Made by a program: the position numbers and the translations under genes. From the NCBI GenBank assembly GCA_024244705.1, contig JAAEOK010000052.1, positions 62,001 through 126,000 on the forward strand: a DNA stretch of 64,000 bases, given 5' to 3'. The notes under the pieces are model-generated. The model ran no database searches. It was not told where the DNA came from and saw nothing but the letters and a program-made list of their open reading frames with translations. Position 1 is the stretch's first letter. Every line of letters begins with the position of its first letter. The DNA is from Alphaproteobacteria bacterium. GTDB lineage: Bacteria > Pseudomonadota > Alphaproteobacteria > JAAEOK01. Shown here in pieces: positions 1 through 8,455 of the stretch.

Positions 1-930
1 TTCCTGCAACCCGATGGCCAGGCACTCCATGTCGCGGCCTGACAGGCCGCCATAGGTCGGGAAGCCCTCGGTCATGATCAGACGCGTGCGGGCCCGCTCA
101 GCCCACTCGTCGTTGTTGAGTGCCAGCCAGCCGCCCATGTTGGAAAAGGTGTCCTTCTTGGCGCTCATGGTCATGCCGTCGGCATAGGAAAACATTTCAC
201 GCACGATTTCCTTGACCGGTTTGTCCTGGTAGCCCTCCTCGCGCAGCTTGATGAAGTAGGCGTTTTCCGCGAAGCGTGCGCTGTCGATAATCAGCGGCTT
301 GTCGTACTTGTCGCAGATAGCCTTCGCGCCGCGGATATTGGCCATGGAGACCGGCTGCCCCCCGCCCGCGTTGTTGGTGATGGTTATCTCGATCATCGGG
401 ACGCGGTCCGCCTCGGCCGCCAGCAGGCGTTCCAGCCTGTCGAGATCCATGTTGCCCTTGAACGGATGTTCCAGCCCCGGATCCAGCCCTTCTTCGATCA
501 CGAGATCCCGCGCGTCAATGCCGGCATCCTCGAAATTGGCCCGCGTGGTGTCGAAATGCGTATTATTGGGAACGATCTTTCCCTCGCCGTGCCCCTCGGC
601 GATGATGGAGGTAAGAATATGCTCGGCGGCCCGTCCCTGGTGGGTCGGGATCACGTGCTTGAACGGCATCAGATCCTTTACCGCTGCTTCGAAGCGGTAG
701 TACGACGGTGATCCCGCGTAGGACTCGTCACCCCGCATCAGCGCCGACCATTGCATGGTACTCATTGCCGAGGTCCCTGAATCGGTAAGCAGATCGATCA
801 GAACGTCCTCGGACTTCAGGGAGAACAGGTTGTAGTCCGCTTTCCGGATGAGTTTCCTGCGCTCCTCGACCGTGGTCATCCTTATCGGCTCGACGGTCTT
901 GATCCGGAACGGTTCGATTATGGTCTTCAT
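1..930 (-). CDS. tnaA: Tryptophanase (beta-eliminating lyase), 5' two thirds; cut by the window edge
   Basis: The visible 310 residues match the tryptophanase/tyrosine phenol-lyase family of PLP-dependent beta-eliminating lyases, which split tryptophan to indole, pyruvate and ammonia (or tyrosine to phenol). The PLP motif MSAKKD is present, with the presumed Schiff-base lysine at about residue 259, close to its position in the family. It is followed by GFPTYGGLSGRDME. The stretch NNTHFDTTRAN favours tryptophanase over tyrosine phenol-lyase, but the substrate-deciding C-terminus lies outside the window. I chose the ATG at 928-930 because GAGGAG sits just upstream; an in-frame ATG at 973-975 would add 15 residues but lacks a good ribosome site. 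The divergent NSS transporter at 1722 supports a role in tryptophan use. Confidence 0.85.
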   Translation of the reverse strand, partial: MKTIIEPFRIKTVEPIRMTTVEERRKLIRKADYNLFSLKSEDVLIDLLTDSGTSAMSTMQWSALMRGDESYAGSPSYYRFEAAVKDLMPFKHVIPTHQGRAAEHILTSIIAEGHGEGKIVPNNTHFDTTRANFEDAGIDARDLVIEEGLDPGLEHPFKGNMDLDRLERLLAAEADRVPMIEITITNNAGGGQPVSMANIRGAKAICDKYDKPLIIDSARFAENAYFIKLREEGYQDKPVKEIVREMFSYADGMTMSAKKDTFSNMGGWLALNNDEWAERARTRLIMTEGFPTYGGLSGRDMECLAIGLQE

Positions 931-1093
931 TGCATGCTCCTCTGAAAATGCAACGGTATTTCGCACGCTTTTCATGTAAACGGCGGTGACAAATTAGTCC
1001 ACGGAAGTGGCGGGAGCTGGCCAGCCGCGGGCCGAGTAAGACTCTGCCACCTATAGCCTTCACTCCTCTTGGGGATGGTGATCTGCCCCCACG

Positions 1094-1393
1094 TTAAGTC
1101 CCACTCACTAGTTTAGACCAGTCCCGGTTATAGAACAGGTGGTGGGCGACCAAATCCGCCGGCAGCGGGATATCGATCAGAATGTTGCCGAAATTGTCGG
1201 ATTGCGGATCGACGTTGATAATGGCGATCCCTTCGCGGCGCGGCTGGGGGACGATCGCGTTCTTGAGCGCCTTCAGCGATTCCGGCGATTTGGTTTCGTA
1301 GTTCATCATTGCGAGTATCTCGGCGTCCGAAGTCGCAGACAGCGTCAGACCCGCGGCGCATGTCGCGACGCCGAGAAATCTAGTGATATTCAT
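1094..1393 (-). CDS. Small secreted protein, possibly the N-terminal remnant of a beta-propeller protein
   Basis: A 99-residue protein starts at an ATG preceded by GGAGGAATT, a strong ribosome site. The first 22 or so residues (MNITRFLGVATCAAG...) look like a Sec signal peptide. The mature part contains IAIINVDPQSDNFG and DLVAHHLFYNRDWSK, which remind me of the opening of secreted YVTN/selenium-binding-type beta-propeller proteins. Those are several hundred residues long, so this may be a truncated remnant ended by the TAA at 1094. It lies 163 bases upstream of tnaA on the same strand. Function is unknown; the remnant reading is an inference. Confidence 0.5.
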   Translation of the reverse strand: MNITRFLGVATCAAGLTLSATSDAEILAMMNYETKSPESLKALKNAIVPQPRREGIAIINVDPQSDNFGNILIDIPLPADLVAHHLFYNRDWSKLVSGT

Positions 1394-1721
1394 AATTCCT
1401 CCAAGTCTTCGATTGAACCAATCCGCCACAACTCATGCGATGAATGCGGCGGCATTCTCCGTGGCCGACCCTCCATTTAGGCATAGCGCCTAGAAAACCG
1501 GCTCTCAATGCGTCCTGCTCATCGGCTTCGCTTGGTGGGATGTCCCGCCGCACCCGCTGATTTGGGCTCAAATGCTTGCATGTGGGTGAGCCTAACGGAT
1601 GACGCCCTAGGCTGAATCGACATTCAACGCATTCATAGCATTGCCATAGCTCACTGTGGGCTGCTAGCCTCGTTGCGGGGAACGCGTGGATGTGACGCCG
1701 TATAATACAGGGAGACGAGCT
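1394..1721. other. Intergenic region without a gene between divergent genes
   Basis: This 328-base stretch separates the leftward small secreted gene from the rightward NSS transporter and must hold both promoters. I see no convincing coding frame, RNA fold or clean sigma-70 box pair. A TATAAT at 1701-1706 lies only about 15 bases before the transporter start and has no -35 partner at a normal distance. Confidence 0.5.
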
Positions 1722-3053
1722 ATGGCGGCACGACGCGAACATTTCGGCTCACGGCTCGGCTTCATACTCGCCGCCGCGGGGTCCGCGGTCGGCTTGGGCA
1801 ATATCTGGAAATTCCCTTACACGACCGGCGCCAATGGCGGCGCCGCATTTCTCGTTCTCTACCTCGCCCTCACCTTTTCGATCGGCCTCAGCATCATGCT
1901 CGCCGAATTCGCCGTCGGCCGGGCGGCCGAGCGCAATCCGGTCGGTGCCTTCGCCAAACTCAAGGGCGGCGCCTGGCCGGTCGTCGGCTATCTCGGGGTC
2001 GCCGCGGGATTCATCATCCTCTCTTTCTATGGCGTGGTCGCCGGGTGGACCATCGCCTATATCGTCAAGACAATCACCGGCGAGCTCAGCTCGAGCGATC
2101 CCGAGCATCTCGGCAATATCTTCGGCGGGTTCATCTCCAACCCGCTGGAACCGGTGGTCTACCAGGCAATTTTCATGGCGCTGACCGTGGGCGTGGTGCT
2201 CGGCGGCGTGCATGGCGGCATCGAACGCTGGTGCAAGGTCCTGATGCCCTTGCTGTTCATCTTGCTGCTCGTTCTGATCGTGCGTTCGCTGACCCTGCCG
2301 GGTGCGGCGGCTGGGCTTTCCTTCTATCTCGAGCCCGACCTCAGCGAGATCACGGCAGAGACGTTCAACGCCGCCTTGGCGCAGGCCTTCTTCTCGCTAT
2401 CGCTCGGCATGGGTGCGATGATCACCTACGCGTCCTATCTGTCGCACAAGGAGAACCTGCCCGGATCGGCGATTTGGGTAACATCGCTCGACGCCACCGT
2501 GGCGATCTTGGCGGGCCTCCTGATCATGCCGGCCGTCTTCGCCTTCGGCTACGATCCCGGAGCCGGGCCGGGACTCACCTTCATCACCCTGCCGGCGGTC
2601 TTTGCCCACATGCCCTTGGGCGAAATGTTCGCGGTGCTATTCTTCTTGCTGCTGACCGTCGCCGCACTGACGTCGTCGGTCTCGCTGCTGCAGGTCGTCG
2701 TCGCCTATTTCGTCGACGAGCGCGGCGTCGAGCGCCATCGCGCGGCGATAATATTCGGCGTCATAATCTTCGCCATCGGTGTGCCGTCCTCGTTGTCGCT
2801 CGGCGTTTGGAGCGAGTTCACGATCGGCGGCAAGGCGTTCCTCGACCTGATGGACTATGTGTCATCGAATCTGATGCTTCCCATCGGCGGCTTTTTCATA
2901 TCCATCTTCGTCGGCTGGGTCGTCTACCCGAAGATTCTCGCGGAGGCCACGAACCAGGGCGAGAAACCATTCCCATTAGCGCCGCTCTGGGCCTTCATCT
3001 GCCGCTTCGTCGCGCCGGTGGCGATCGCCTGGATCTTGATCAGCGGATTGTAG
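1722..3053 (+). CDS. Neurotransmitter:sodium symporter (NSS/SLC6) family amino-acid transporter
   Basis: A 443-residue polytopic membrane protein of the Na+-coupled LeuT/TnaT/MhsT family. The diagnostic first helix is clear: GSAVGLGNIWKFPY at about residues 20-33, with the unwound glycine-rich substrate and sodium site, followed by ENGG-like GANGGAAF. The length and about 11 hydrophobic segments fit bacterial NSS members. The ATG at 1722 follows GGAGACGAGC; an upstream in-frame start at 1686 lacks this. Tryptophan transporters of this family (TnaT) are known to be encoded beside tryptophanase, so tryptophan or another aromatic amino acid is the likely substrate. That assignment is inferred from neighbourhood. 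Confidence 0.88.
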   Translation: MAARREHFGSRLGFILAAAGSAVGLGNIWKFPYTTGANGGAAFLVLYLALTFSIGLSIMLAEFAVGRAAERNPVGAFAKLKGGAWPVVGYLGVAAGFIILSFYGVVAGWTIAYIVKTITGELSSSDPEHLGNIFGGFISNPLEPVVYQAIFMALTVGVVLGGVHGGIERWCKVLMPLLFILLLVLIVRSLTLPGAAAGLSFYLEPDLSEITAETFNAALAQAFFSLSLGMGAMITYASYLSHKENLPGSAIWVTSLDATVAILAGLLIMPAVFAFGYDPGAGPGLTFITLPAVFAHMPLGEMFAVLFFLLLTVAALTSSVSLLQVVVAYFVDERGVERHRAAIIFGVIIFAIGVPSSLSLGVWSEFTIGGKAFLDLMDYVSSNLMLPIGGFFISIFVGWVVYPKILAEATNQGEKPFPLAPLWAFICRFVAPVAIAWILISGL

Positions 3054-3068
3054 AAGGGCGCGTCAGCC

Positions 3069-3842
3069 TCAGCGGATTTCCAGGCTCGAAGTCTCGTTCC
3101 GCCGCCGCGCTTCGACCTGGAATAGGTCGAGTGGATAGAGACGCTCGATAATCGCCGATGTCGACAATGGCTCGGTGATCAAGATCGTGTCAGGGTCCTC
3201 GCGCGACACGTTCGCAAGGATGTTGCGCGGCGGGCGCAACGGCGCGTCGATCCAATTGGGATCGAATGAAATGTAAACTGTCCGCGACGGCGGCAGTTCG
3301 AGCTCGATCCATTCGCGATAGCCGGACAGCGCGAGGCGCCGCGACGGCGGCACGTCGACGCCGACCCATTCCCGATAGCCGGAAAGCGTGAGACGCCGCA
3401 GTGGCGGCGCCACGACCTCGACCCATTGGCGATGGCCGGACAGTACGATGCGCCGGACACTCGGCATCGCGACATCGACCCAATGTCGAAGACCCGACAG
3501 CGCGATCGACTGCGGATCCCGCAGCGGGCGATCGGCGGGTAGGCTGCGCCGTGGGCCAACGGTGATCTTGAGCCCGTCAATGACGGCGATTTCACCTCTT
3601 TCGACCGGTCGAGCGCTAACCCTGATGCGCCTGCCCACGGGAAGATCCAGCGGCGGTGGCGTCAGCACGCCAACCACCTCGCTGGGCGCGGCGCGCACCG
3701 ACTCTCCACCGGCAATCGACGACTGGGCCGCCGCGATAGACGCGGCAGTCGTCACCAATAGAACGATGGCTACGGACAATAGCCCTGTTTCGAGGCGGCG
3801 CTGCATTACCGCATCAACCCTCGTTTCCGAACTGTCCGACAT
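3069..3842 (-). CDS. Secreted or membrane-anchored protein with five 19-residue repeats, unknown function
   Basis: The N-terminus has a hydrophobic segment (LLSVAIVLLVTTAASIAAA) typical of a signal peptide or anchor. A proline-rich linker follows (VLTPPPLDLPVG). The second half holds five copies of a 19-20-residue unit with consensus RRLxLSGYREWVxVxxPPS. The C-terminal 50 residues are unrelated to the repeat. I do not recognise a family. The start is uncertain: a GTG at 3863, the ATG at 3842 or the ATG at 3806 are all possible, and none has an ideal ribosome site. The gene converges on the NSS transporter with only 15 bases between the stop codons. Confidence 0.6.
   Translation of the reverse strand: MSDSSETRVDAVMQRRLETGLLSVAIVLLVTTAASIAAAQSSIAGGESVRAAPSEVVGVLTPPPLDLPVGRRIRVSARPVERGEIAVIDGLKITVGPRRSLPADRPLRDPQSIALSGLRHWVDVAMPSVRRIVLSGHRQWVEVVAPPLRRLTLSGYREWVGVDVPPSRRLALSGYREWIELELPPSRTVYISFDPNWIDAPLRPPRNILANVSREDPDTILITEPLSTSAIIERLYPLDLFQVEARRRNETSSLEIR
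3228..3515 (-). repeat. Tandem 57-base repeat encoding the 19-residue LSGYREW unit
   Basis: About five tandem units of 57-60 bases. The encoded copies carry the cores IALSGLRHWVDV, IVLSGHRQWVEV, LTLSGYREWVGV, LALSGYREWIEL and VYISFDPNWIDA, each ending in a Pro-rich turn. The middle three are exactly 19 codons apart. The last copy is the most diverged. Confidence 0.8.
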
Positions 3843-4106
3843 GCTCCGGCGCGCGACACCCACCGCACCGCTACAAGCTTGCCGCGCTGGTCAAATGGTT
3901 GCGTTAACCAAGGCAGATGACAATCCACCGGCAAGGCTATCGAAATTCGAAACCAAACGAAACCCCGCAGCGTCCGTTCACAGCCTTGTCATATTCTTGT
4001 CCCCGATCGCTCACCGGCACCTTACAAGCGCCAAGCCAATGCTCGGGCCTCGGGTGTCCGATCACCATTCCCGTCGATATGGTTCATCGGCGATCGGTTC
4101 GGTGGG

Positions 4107-5057
4107 CTATGCGATGCCGTCGGACCCGGCTCCGCAGACCACCGCGGCGACGACCGCGTCATCCGGAAGCACAACCTTGCCCGATTGCAGCGCCGCCACC
4201 GCGGCCGCACCCGAAAGCTCGGCGGCGATGCCCATCTCGAACCACAGCCAGCGGGCCGCCGCGCGCATCTCGTCGTCGTCGACGAGGACGATCTCGTCGA
4301 CATAGGATCGTATGATGTCGAGATTGATTTCCGCGCTCCGCCGCGGCGCGAGCGTTCCGGCCTCGGTCTCGATTTGCGACAGGGTCGTGAGCGCGCCCTT
4401 ATCGACGCTGGTCTTGAGAGTGGGCGCGCCCACCGGCTCGATGCCGATGATCTTGATACCCGGCTTGATCGCCTTGGCGGCGATGGCGATCCCCGAGATC
4501 AAACCGCCGCCGCCGATCGCCACCAGCATGACATCGATATGCGCCGATTGTTTGAGCATTTCCCGTCCGACCGTGCCCTGACCGGCAATCACCGTGGGGT
4601 CGGCGAAGGGATGGATATAGGTCAGGCCGTCACGCTCGGCGCGGACCAGCGCGGCTTGCTGGGCATCGTCCCAAACCGCGCCTTCGATGACCACTTCGGC
4701 GCCCCAGGCGCGCAACTTGTCGATCTTGGCGGCCGGCGTATTGTGCGGCAAATAGATCACCGCCGGGACGCCGGAGGCGTGACCCGCATAGCCGACCGCA
4801 AGACCGTGATTGCCGCCGGAGGCGGTGATGACGCCGCGCCCGAGCGCGCCCTCATCGAGGCTCAGGATCGCGTTGTTCGCGCCCCGCGGCTTGAATGAGC
4901 CCGTCACTTGCAAGCACTCGAGCTTCAACAGCAACTCGCCGGTATGAAGCGGGTTGAGGGCGAACCGGTTGCGCAGACACGGTGTCCGTCGAACGCGATC
5001 CATGATCCGTTCGGCGGCCGCCTCGATATCGTCCAGGGTAATCGTTTCAGCTGCCAT
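4107..5057 (-). CDS. Threonine/serine dehydratase-like PLP enzyme
   Basis: A 316-residue fold-type II PLP enzyme of the catabolic threonine dehydratase group, which deaminates threonine or serine to the 2-oxo acid. The PLP lysine lies in TGSFKPRGA at about residues 52-60, and the phosphate-binding glycine loop is GGGGLISG. The usual SSGNHAQ is here ASGGNHGLA, a variation seen in subgroups with hydroxy-amino-acid or ectoine-related substrates. No C-terminal ACT regulatory domain is present, so feedback control by isoleucine is unlikely. The ATG at 5057 opens MAAETITLDDIEAAAERI, the usual family beginning. It stands alone, 117 bases from the next gene upstream. Confidence 0.82.
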   Translation of the reverse strand: MAAETITLDDIEAAAERIMDRVRRTPCLRNRFALNPLHTGELLLKLECLQVTGSFKPRGANNAILSLDEGALGRGVITASGGNHGLAVGYAGHASGVPAVIYLPHNTPAAKIDKLRAWGAEVVIEGAVWDDAQQAALVRAERDGLTYIHPFADPTVIAGQGTVGREMLKQSAHIDVMLVAIGGGGLISGIAIAAKAIKPGIKIIGIEPVGAPTLKTSVDKGALTTLSQIETEAGTLAPRRSAEINLDIIRSYVDEIVLVDDDEMRAAARWLWFEMGIAAELSGAAAVAALQSGKVVLPDDAVVAAVVCGAGSDGIA

Positions 5058-5174
5058 CGTTTGAGCCGCGCTCCAGCGTGATCTTGTTCGATTTAGCGAT
5101 CGCTGTTTCTGCCACGGAGCCCGGCCGCAGCCAAGGACCGATTCTCAATTGTCGCGGGAGATGGCTGGCGTTGG

Positions 5175-6068
5175 CTATCCCGGGGCCTCGGCCGCACCGA
5201 CTTCGCGCAAGATATCGCGGCGGCGGGGGCGCCACCCGAGCTCGCCCTGCGCCTTCGCGCCGGACACTTGCTGATCCAAGGCGTAGCCTGCGGCCCAGCC
5301 GCCCTTTTCGCGAACGAATTCGGCGGTCGATCGAACCGCCACATCATTGGTCAAACCGAAACGGCCGGCGATCGATCGCGCGATGTCGACGACCGCGACC
5401 GCCGGCTCCGCGACGCCCAGGTAATCATGACCGGCACGGCCGCGCTCGAGCGCCAACCGGTAGAGGACGGCGAGGTCGTCGCGGTGCACCATCGGCCAGC
5501 GGACACCCTCTGTGCCGACGATCCGGATCGGTCCACCCGCTCGCGCATCTTCGAGAAACATCGAGATCACGCCGCCGTCCCGGTCATAGACCATGGCCGG
5601 GTGAACGATTACGGCGTCAACGCCGGCGCTCGCGACAAGAAGGTTGCGATGTTCCACCATCCAGGCGAAATCGCGGAGGGGCTCGAATGGCGATGTTTCG
5701 TTGATGACCTCCGCGCCATCGGCACCGTAGAGCCAGACGCCGCCGGTATAGAGGATGCGGGGGCCGGGAGCCCCGCGACCGAAGTGTTCGAGAAGGCTAT
5801 CGACCAGCCGGCGGTCGGCCGCGGCCATCTCGGAATCGAACGTCGCCGCCGTGTGGACGACCGCGCCGACGGCACCGACCCGCGGCAACCAAGCGGCCGG
5901 TTGTCGCATGTCGCCGCGAACGATTGTACATCCCTGCCGCTCCAACCTCGTCGCCGCGGCGGCGCTACGCGCCAGCGCAACGACGGCATGGCCATGGGCT
6001 TTGAATTCTGCGACTACCGCCGCGCCGATATAGCCGGTTCCGCCCAAGACGAGAATGCGCATCGCCAT
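5175..6068 (-). CDS. NAD(P)-dependent epimerase/dehydratase (extended SDR)
   Basis: About 297 residues with the Rossmann motif LVLGGTGYIGAAV right at the N-terminus. The Tyr-x-x-x-Lys pair of classical SDRs is not obvious, so this may be an atypical NmrA-like or epimerase-like member. The ATG at 6066-6068 overlaps the stop of the upstream DUF547 gene as TGATG, which suggests translational coupling; a second ATG two codons later is equally possible. It is the last gene of the GT2-DUF547-SDR operon. Its substrate cannot be read from the sequence; a sugar or lipid intermediate would fit the neighbours. Confidence 0.75.
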   Translation of the reverse strand: MAMRILVLGGTGYIGAAVVAEFKAHGHAVVALARSAAAATRLERQGCTIVRGDMRQPAAWLPRVGAVGAVVHTAATFDSEMAAADRRLVDSLLEHFGRGAPGPRILYTGGVWLYGADGAEVINETSPFEPLRDFAWMVEHRNLLVASAGVDAVIVHPAMVYDRDGGVISMFLEDARAGGPIRIVGTEGVRWPMVHRDDLAVLYRLALERGRAGHDYLGVAEPAVAVVDIARSIAGRFGLTNDVAVRSTAEFVREKGGWAAGYALDQQVSGAKAQGELGWRPRRRDILREVGAAEAPG

Positions 6069-6943
6069 CAGTTCGCCGCGTCGTTCAGGTCCCAATCATA
6101 TTCGTGACCGTCGATGTCATCGTAGCGTGAGAGGGCAACGCCAAGCTCGGGTGTGGCATAGGTCGCGAGGTGCGCGATGATTTCGGCGTTGTCACGGCCA
6201 AAGTCCTCGGCGAACCAGACATAAATACTCGAGACCACCAATTCCCCGTCCTGCAAATGCGCCCCGCGCGGCGAATTGACATAGGCGCGCGCACCGTCGT
6301 CGAGCAATTCCTCGGCATTATCCGCGGTAAACGCCCTGCCCTGCAAATTGGGGCAGCCAACCGAGGCGCAATTGAGCGCGTAGTGAATGCGAGGATCGCG
6401 CCAGATCGGTCGCAGGATGCGGTGCTCGATGTCATTGAGGGTCACCGCCTCGCCCTCGATCTTCACCAACGCTTTGTCCCACGGCCCATCCGCCAGCCAC
6501 CCCGGAGATATGTCGATATCGAGGATCGTCGTGACCGGATAATGCTCGAGCACGACACGCACGGTCAGGGCGTTATACAGGTTTATCCAAGAGGCGCGCT
6601 GCTCCGCCCGATTGAGACGACTGACCGGGACGGCGGCCAATTGCCCGACATAATCAGCCACGGCGTCGCGGTCCGATGGGGTGACCGCGCCATAGGCGAA
6701 ACGCGTCAGGCCGTCCTCGGCCGGCCGCGTATAGGTGGCCAAAATTCGACTCCAGGTACTGTGGTCGACGCGCGCCGCCGATGTCCGATCGTGGGCGGTC
6801 CAGCGTTCCCACAAATCGGCATCCGGCGCGAACAGCGCCTCGATCGACGTGAACCCGGCGTGGACCACGAGCAGCGACGCCATGGCGGCCGCGCGTGTCG
6901 CACCGCGTCTCAACGTTCGAAGCATTTGCCGTCGAGCGCTCAC
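6068..6943 (-). CDS. DUF547 domain protein, exported
   Basis: A 291-residue protein with an N-terminal hydrophobic segment after an Arg-rich start (TLRRGATRAAAMASLLVV), which looks like a signal. The DUF547 core is recognisable: RASWINLYNALTVRVVL, the WLADGPWDKALVKI region, LNDIEHRILRP and HYALNCASVGCPNL. The conserved Cys-Ala-Ser-x-Gly-Cys-Pro suggests a thiol catalytic or metal site; the family's biochemical activity is not known to me. Its start overlaps the upstream GT2 gene by four bases and its stop overlaps the SDR gene, so the three are probably translated together. Confidence 0.82.
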   Translation of the reverse strand: MSARRQMLRTLRRGATRAAAMASLLVVHAGFTSIEALFAPDADLWERWTAHDRTSAARVDHSTWSRILATYTRPAEDGLTRFAYGAVTPSDRDAVADYVGQLAAVPVSRLNRAEQRASWINLYNALTVRVVLEHYPVTTILDIDISPGWLADGPWDKALVKIEGEAVTLNDIEHRILRPIWRDPRIHYALNCASVGCPNLQGRAFTADNAEELLDDGARAYVNSPRGAHLQDGELVVSSIYVWFAEDFGRDNAEIIAHLATYATPELGVALSRYDDIDGHEYDWDLNDAAN

Positions 6944-7647
6944 GACACTGGTCCGGCCGACGACCGCCGGCGATCCGAATCATAGATTCGCGCCAGTCGG
7001 TGGGGTGAGACATGGAGGTGGAACAGCGTGTGAATCCACAGCCAGCCGGCGAATATGGCGATCGGATTGCGCCCGGCGAAGCGCCGTGAAGACGTCACCA
7101 ATGGCGGCGAATCGATACAGCAAGTCGGGCCCGCGCGCTCGAGGCGGCGTACGAGGTCATAGTCCTCCATCAGCGCGATTGGCCGGATACCGCCAATCGC
7201 ATCATAAACCCGCCGCCGCAGGAAGATCGCCGAATCGCCATAGTAGATGCCGTGGCGTCGGATCCACCCATAGAAGCCGGTGAGCCAACGGCTGAACCGT
7301 TCGTCGCCATCGAACTCGAGTCGGAAATTTCCGCCAACAAGGTCCGGGTCGGTGGCGAGGGCTGCCGCGACTTGGGCCAGGCCGCCACGGGGAAATCGGG
7401 AATCGGCGTGCAGAAGCAGCAGGATATCACCGCGCGCGGTCCCAACGCCGAGGCGGAGTTGCTGGCCTCGGCCGGCCGGGCACCGCAGCACTGTCGCGCC
7501 GTGGCGGCGAGCGACCCCGGCCGTGTCATCGTCGCTGCCGCCGTCGACGACGATGATCTCGTGGGGTTCCGTTTGTCCACCGAGCGACGGAAGCAGGTGG
7601 CGCAGGTTCGCGGCCTCGTTGAGGGTGGGAATGACGATTGAAATCAT
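6940..7647 (-). CDS. Family 2 glycosyltransferase, selenodomain-associated transferase 2 type
   Basis: A 235-residue soluble GT2 enzyme. The nucleotide-sugar site shows as SIVIPTLNEAANL and IIVVDGGSDDDT, followed by CPAGRGQQLRLG and LLLLHADSRFP with the metal-binding Asp. The PAGRGxQ and LHAD signatures are those of the small family usually labelled rSAM/selenodomain-associated transferase 2. No selenium or radical-SAM gene is visible nearby, so the label is one of similarity only. It is the first gene of a three-gene operon with DUF547 and SDR proteins. Confidence 0.82.
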   Translation of the reverse strand: MISIVIPTLNEAANLRHLLPSLGGQTEPHEIIVVDGGSDDDTAGVARRHGATVLRCPAGRGQQLRLGVGTARGDILLLLHADSRFPRGGLAQVAAALATDPDLVGGNFRLEFDGDERFSRWLTGFYGWIRRHGIYYGDSAIFLRRRVYDAIGGIRPIALMEDYDLVRRLERAGPTCCIDSPPLVTSSRRFAGRNPIAIFAGWLWIHTLFHLHVSPHRLARIYDSDRRRSSAGPVS

Positions 7648-7680
7648 CGTGTCCGAACCTGCTCGTGCAATCGCCTGATC

Positions 7681-8451
7681 CTATATGAAGACACGCTTGT
7701 CTTCCGCTGCGATCAGGCCGATTTCGATCAAAGTTTCGACCTGTCGTGTCCAGCGTTCGGTCAAATAGTCACGCGCGAGGTAGCGGCCAAGCCGCCACCG
7801 ACCGAATACGGCAGAAGCGCAATCCCACCATAGGGAATGCACCCAAAGAAAGATTTCAAGGCGTTCGGTCCGCGCCAGATCCAACAGGCGATGGCGGAGA
7901 TAAATCCTGCCGAAGGCCACGTGCCGGGCCTCGTCGCGGGTGATCCGGGCCGCGATTTGCGAGAACAGCGGACAGCAAAACGCAGCGCACAACTCGCGCT
8001 GCATTTGCAGCGCTTCGCCCTCGACGACGATATGAAAGGCGACGATCGGGCCCAACCAGTTGCCCTCCCAATTGCGGCTTCGATTCAATACTTCGGCGAC
8101 TGCGGGATCGGTCGCCGCAATATCGCCGAGGCGTTGCAGGTACGATTCATAGACGCTGGCGTGGCGACGCTCATCGCCGATTTGAAGCATGAGCAATTGG
8201 CGCGCGACCGGTTCCGCCATATGCGATTGCAGGCCGCGGCAGATCTCGATCGTGGCGCGCTCCCCATCGAGGAAATGGCTGATGACGGCGGCATAGTGTT
8301 TGCGCGCCAGCCAAGAAGGCGGTTGCACGGGCAGATCCCAATCGATATCCGCATCCGGCCGCCACTGACCGTTGCGCGCATTGATCAGAAGCCGATCCGC
8401 GACCGATGATTTCGCTCCCGGCACAAAGGGGACGTCGGCGCCGACCGCCAC
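7681..8451 (-). CDS. Ferritin-like diiron protein, probable oxygenase or oxidase
   Basis: About 256 residues, mostly helical. The four-helix diiron ligand set can be read directly: Glu64 in DGERATIE, Glu94-x-x-His97 in GDERRHAS, Glu144 in VVEGEAL and Glu174-x-x-His177 in RDEARHVAF. This spacing fits ferritin-like oxygenases and desaturase/N-oxygenase relatives rather than storage ferritin. I start it at the GTG at 8449-8451, four bases after the stop of the DUF3047 gene, because the longer frame would run far into that gene. The pair is therefore probably co-translated. Substrate unknown. Confidence 0.75.
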   Translation of the reverse strand: MAVGADVPFVPGAKSSVADRLLINARNGQWRPDADIDWDLPVQPPSWLARKHYAAVISHFLDGERATIEICRGLQSHMAEPVARQLLMLQIGDERRHASVYESYLQRLGDIAATDPAVAEVLNRSRNWEGNWLGPIVAFHIVVEGEALQMQRELCAAFCCPLFSQIAARITRDEARHVAFGRIYLRHRLLDLARTERLEIFLWVHSLWWDCASAVFGRWRLGRYLARDYLTERWTRQVETLIEIGLIAAEDKRVFI

Positions 8452-8455
8452 GGCG

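Noticed and set aside
931-1093. Leader peptide of the TnaC type upstream of tryptophanase
   Set aside because: No short frame with the expected Trp and the C-terminal Pro was found; the only in-frame ATG simply extends tnaA by 15 codons.
1701-1706. TATAAT before the NSS transporter gene
   Set aside because: It lies about 15 bases from the start codon and has no -35 box at a normal distance; TTGCGG at 1673 would need a 22-base spacer.
1380-1742. Reading frame of 120 codons on the minus strand in the intergenic gap
   Set aside because: It overlaps the start of the NSS gene and the 5' end of the small secreted gene, has an unlikely composition (many Arg, Cys, His) and no ribosome site.
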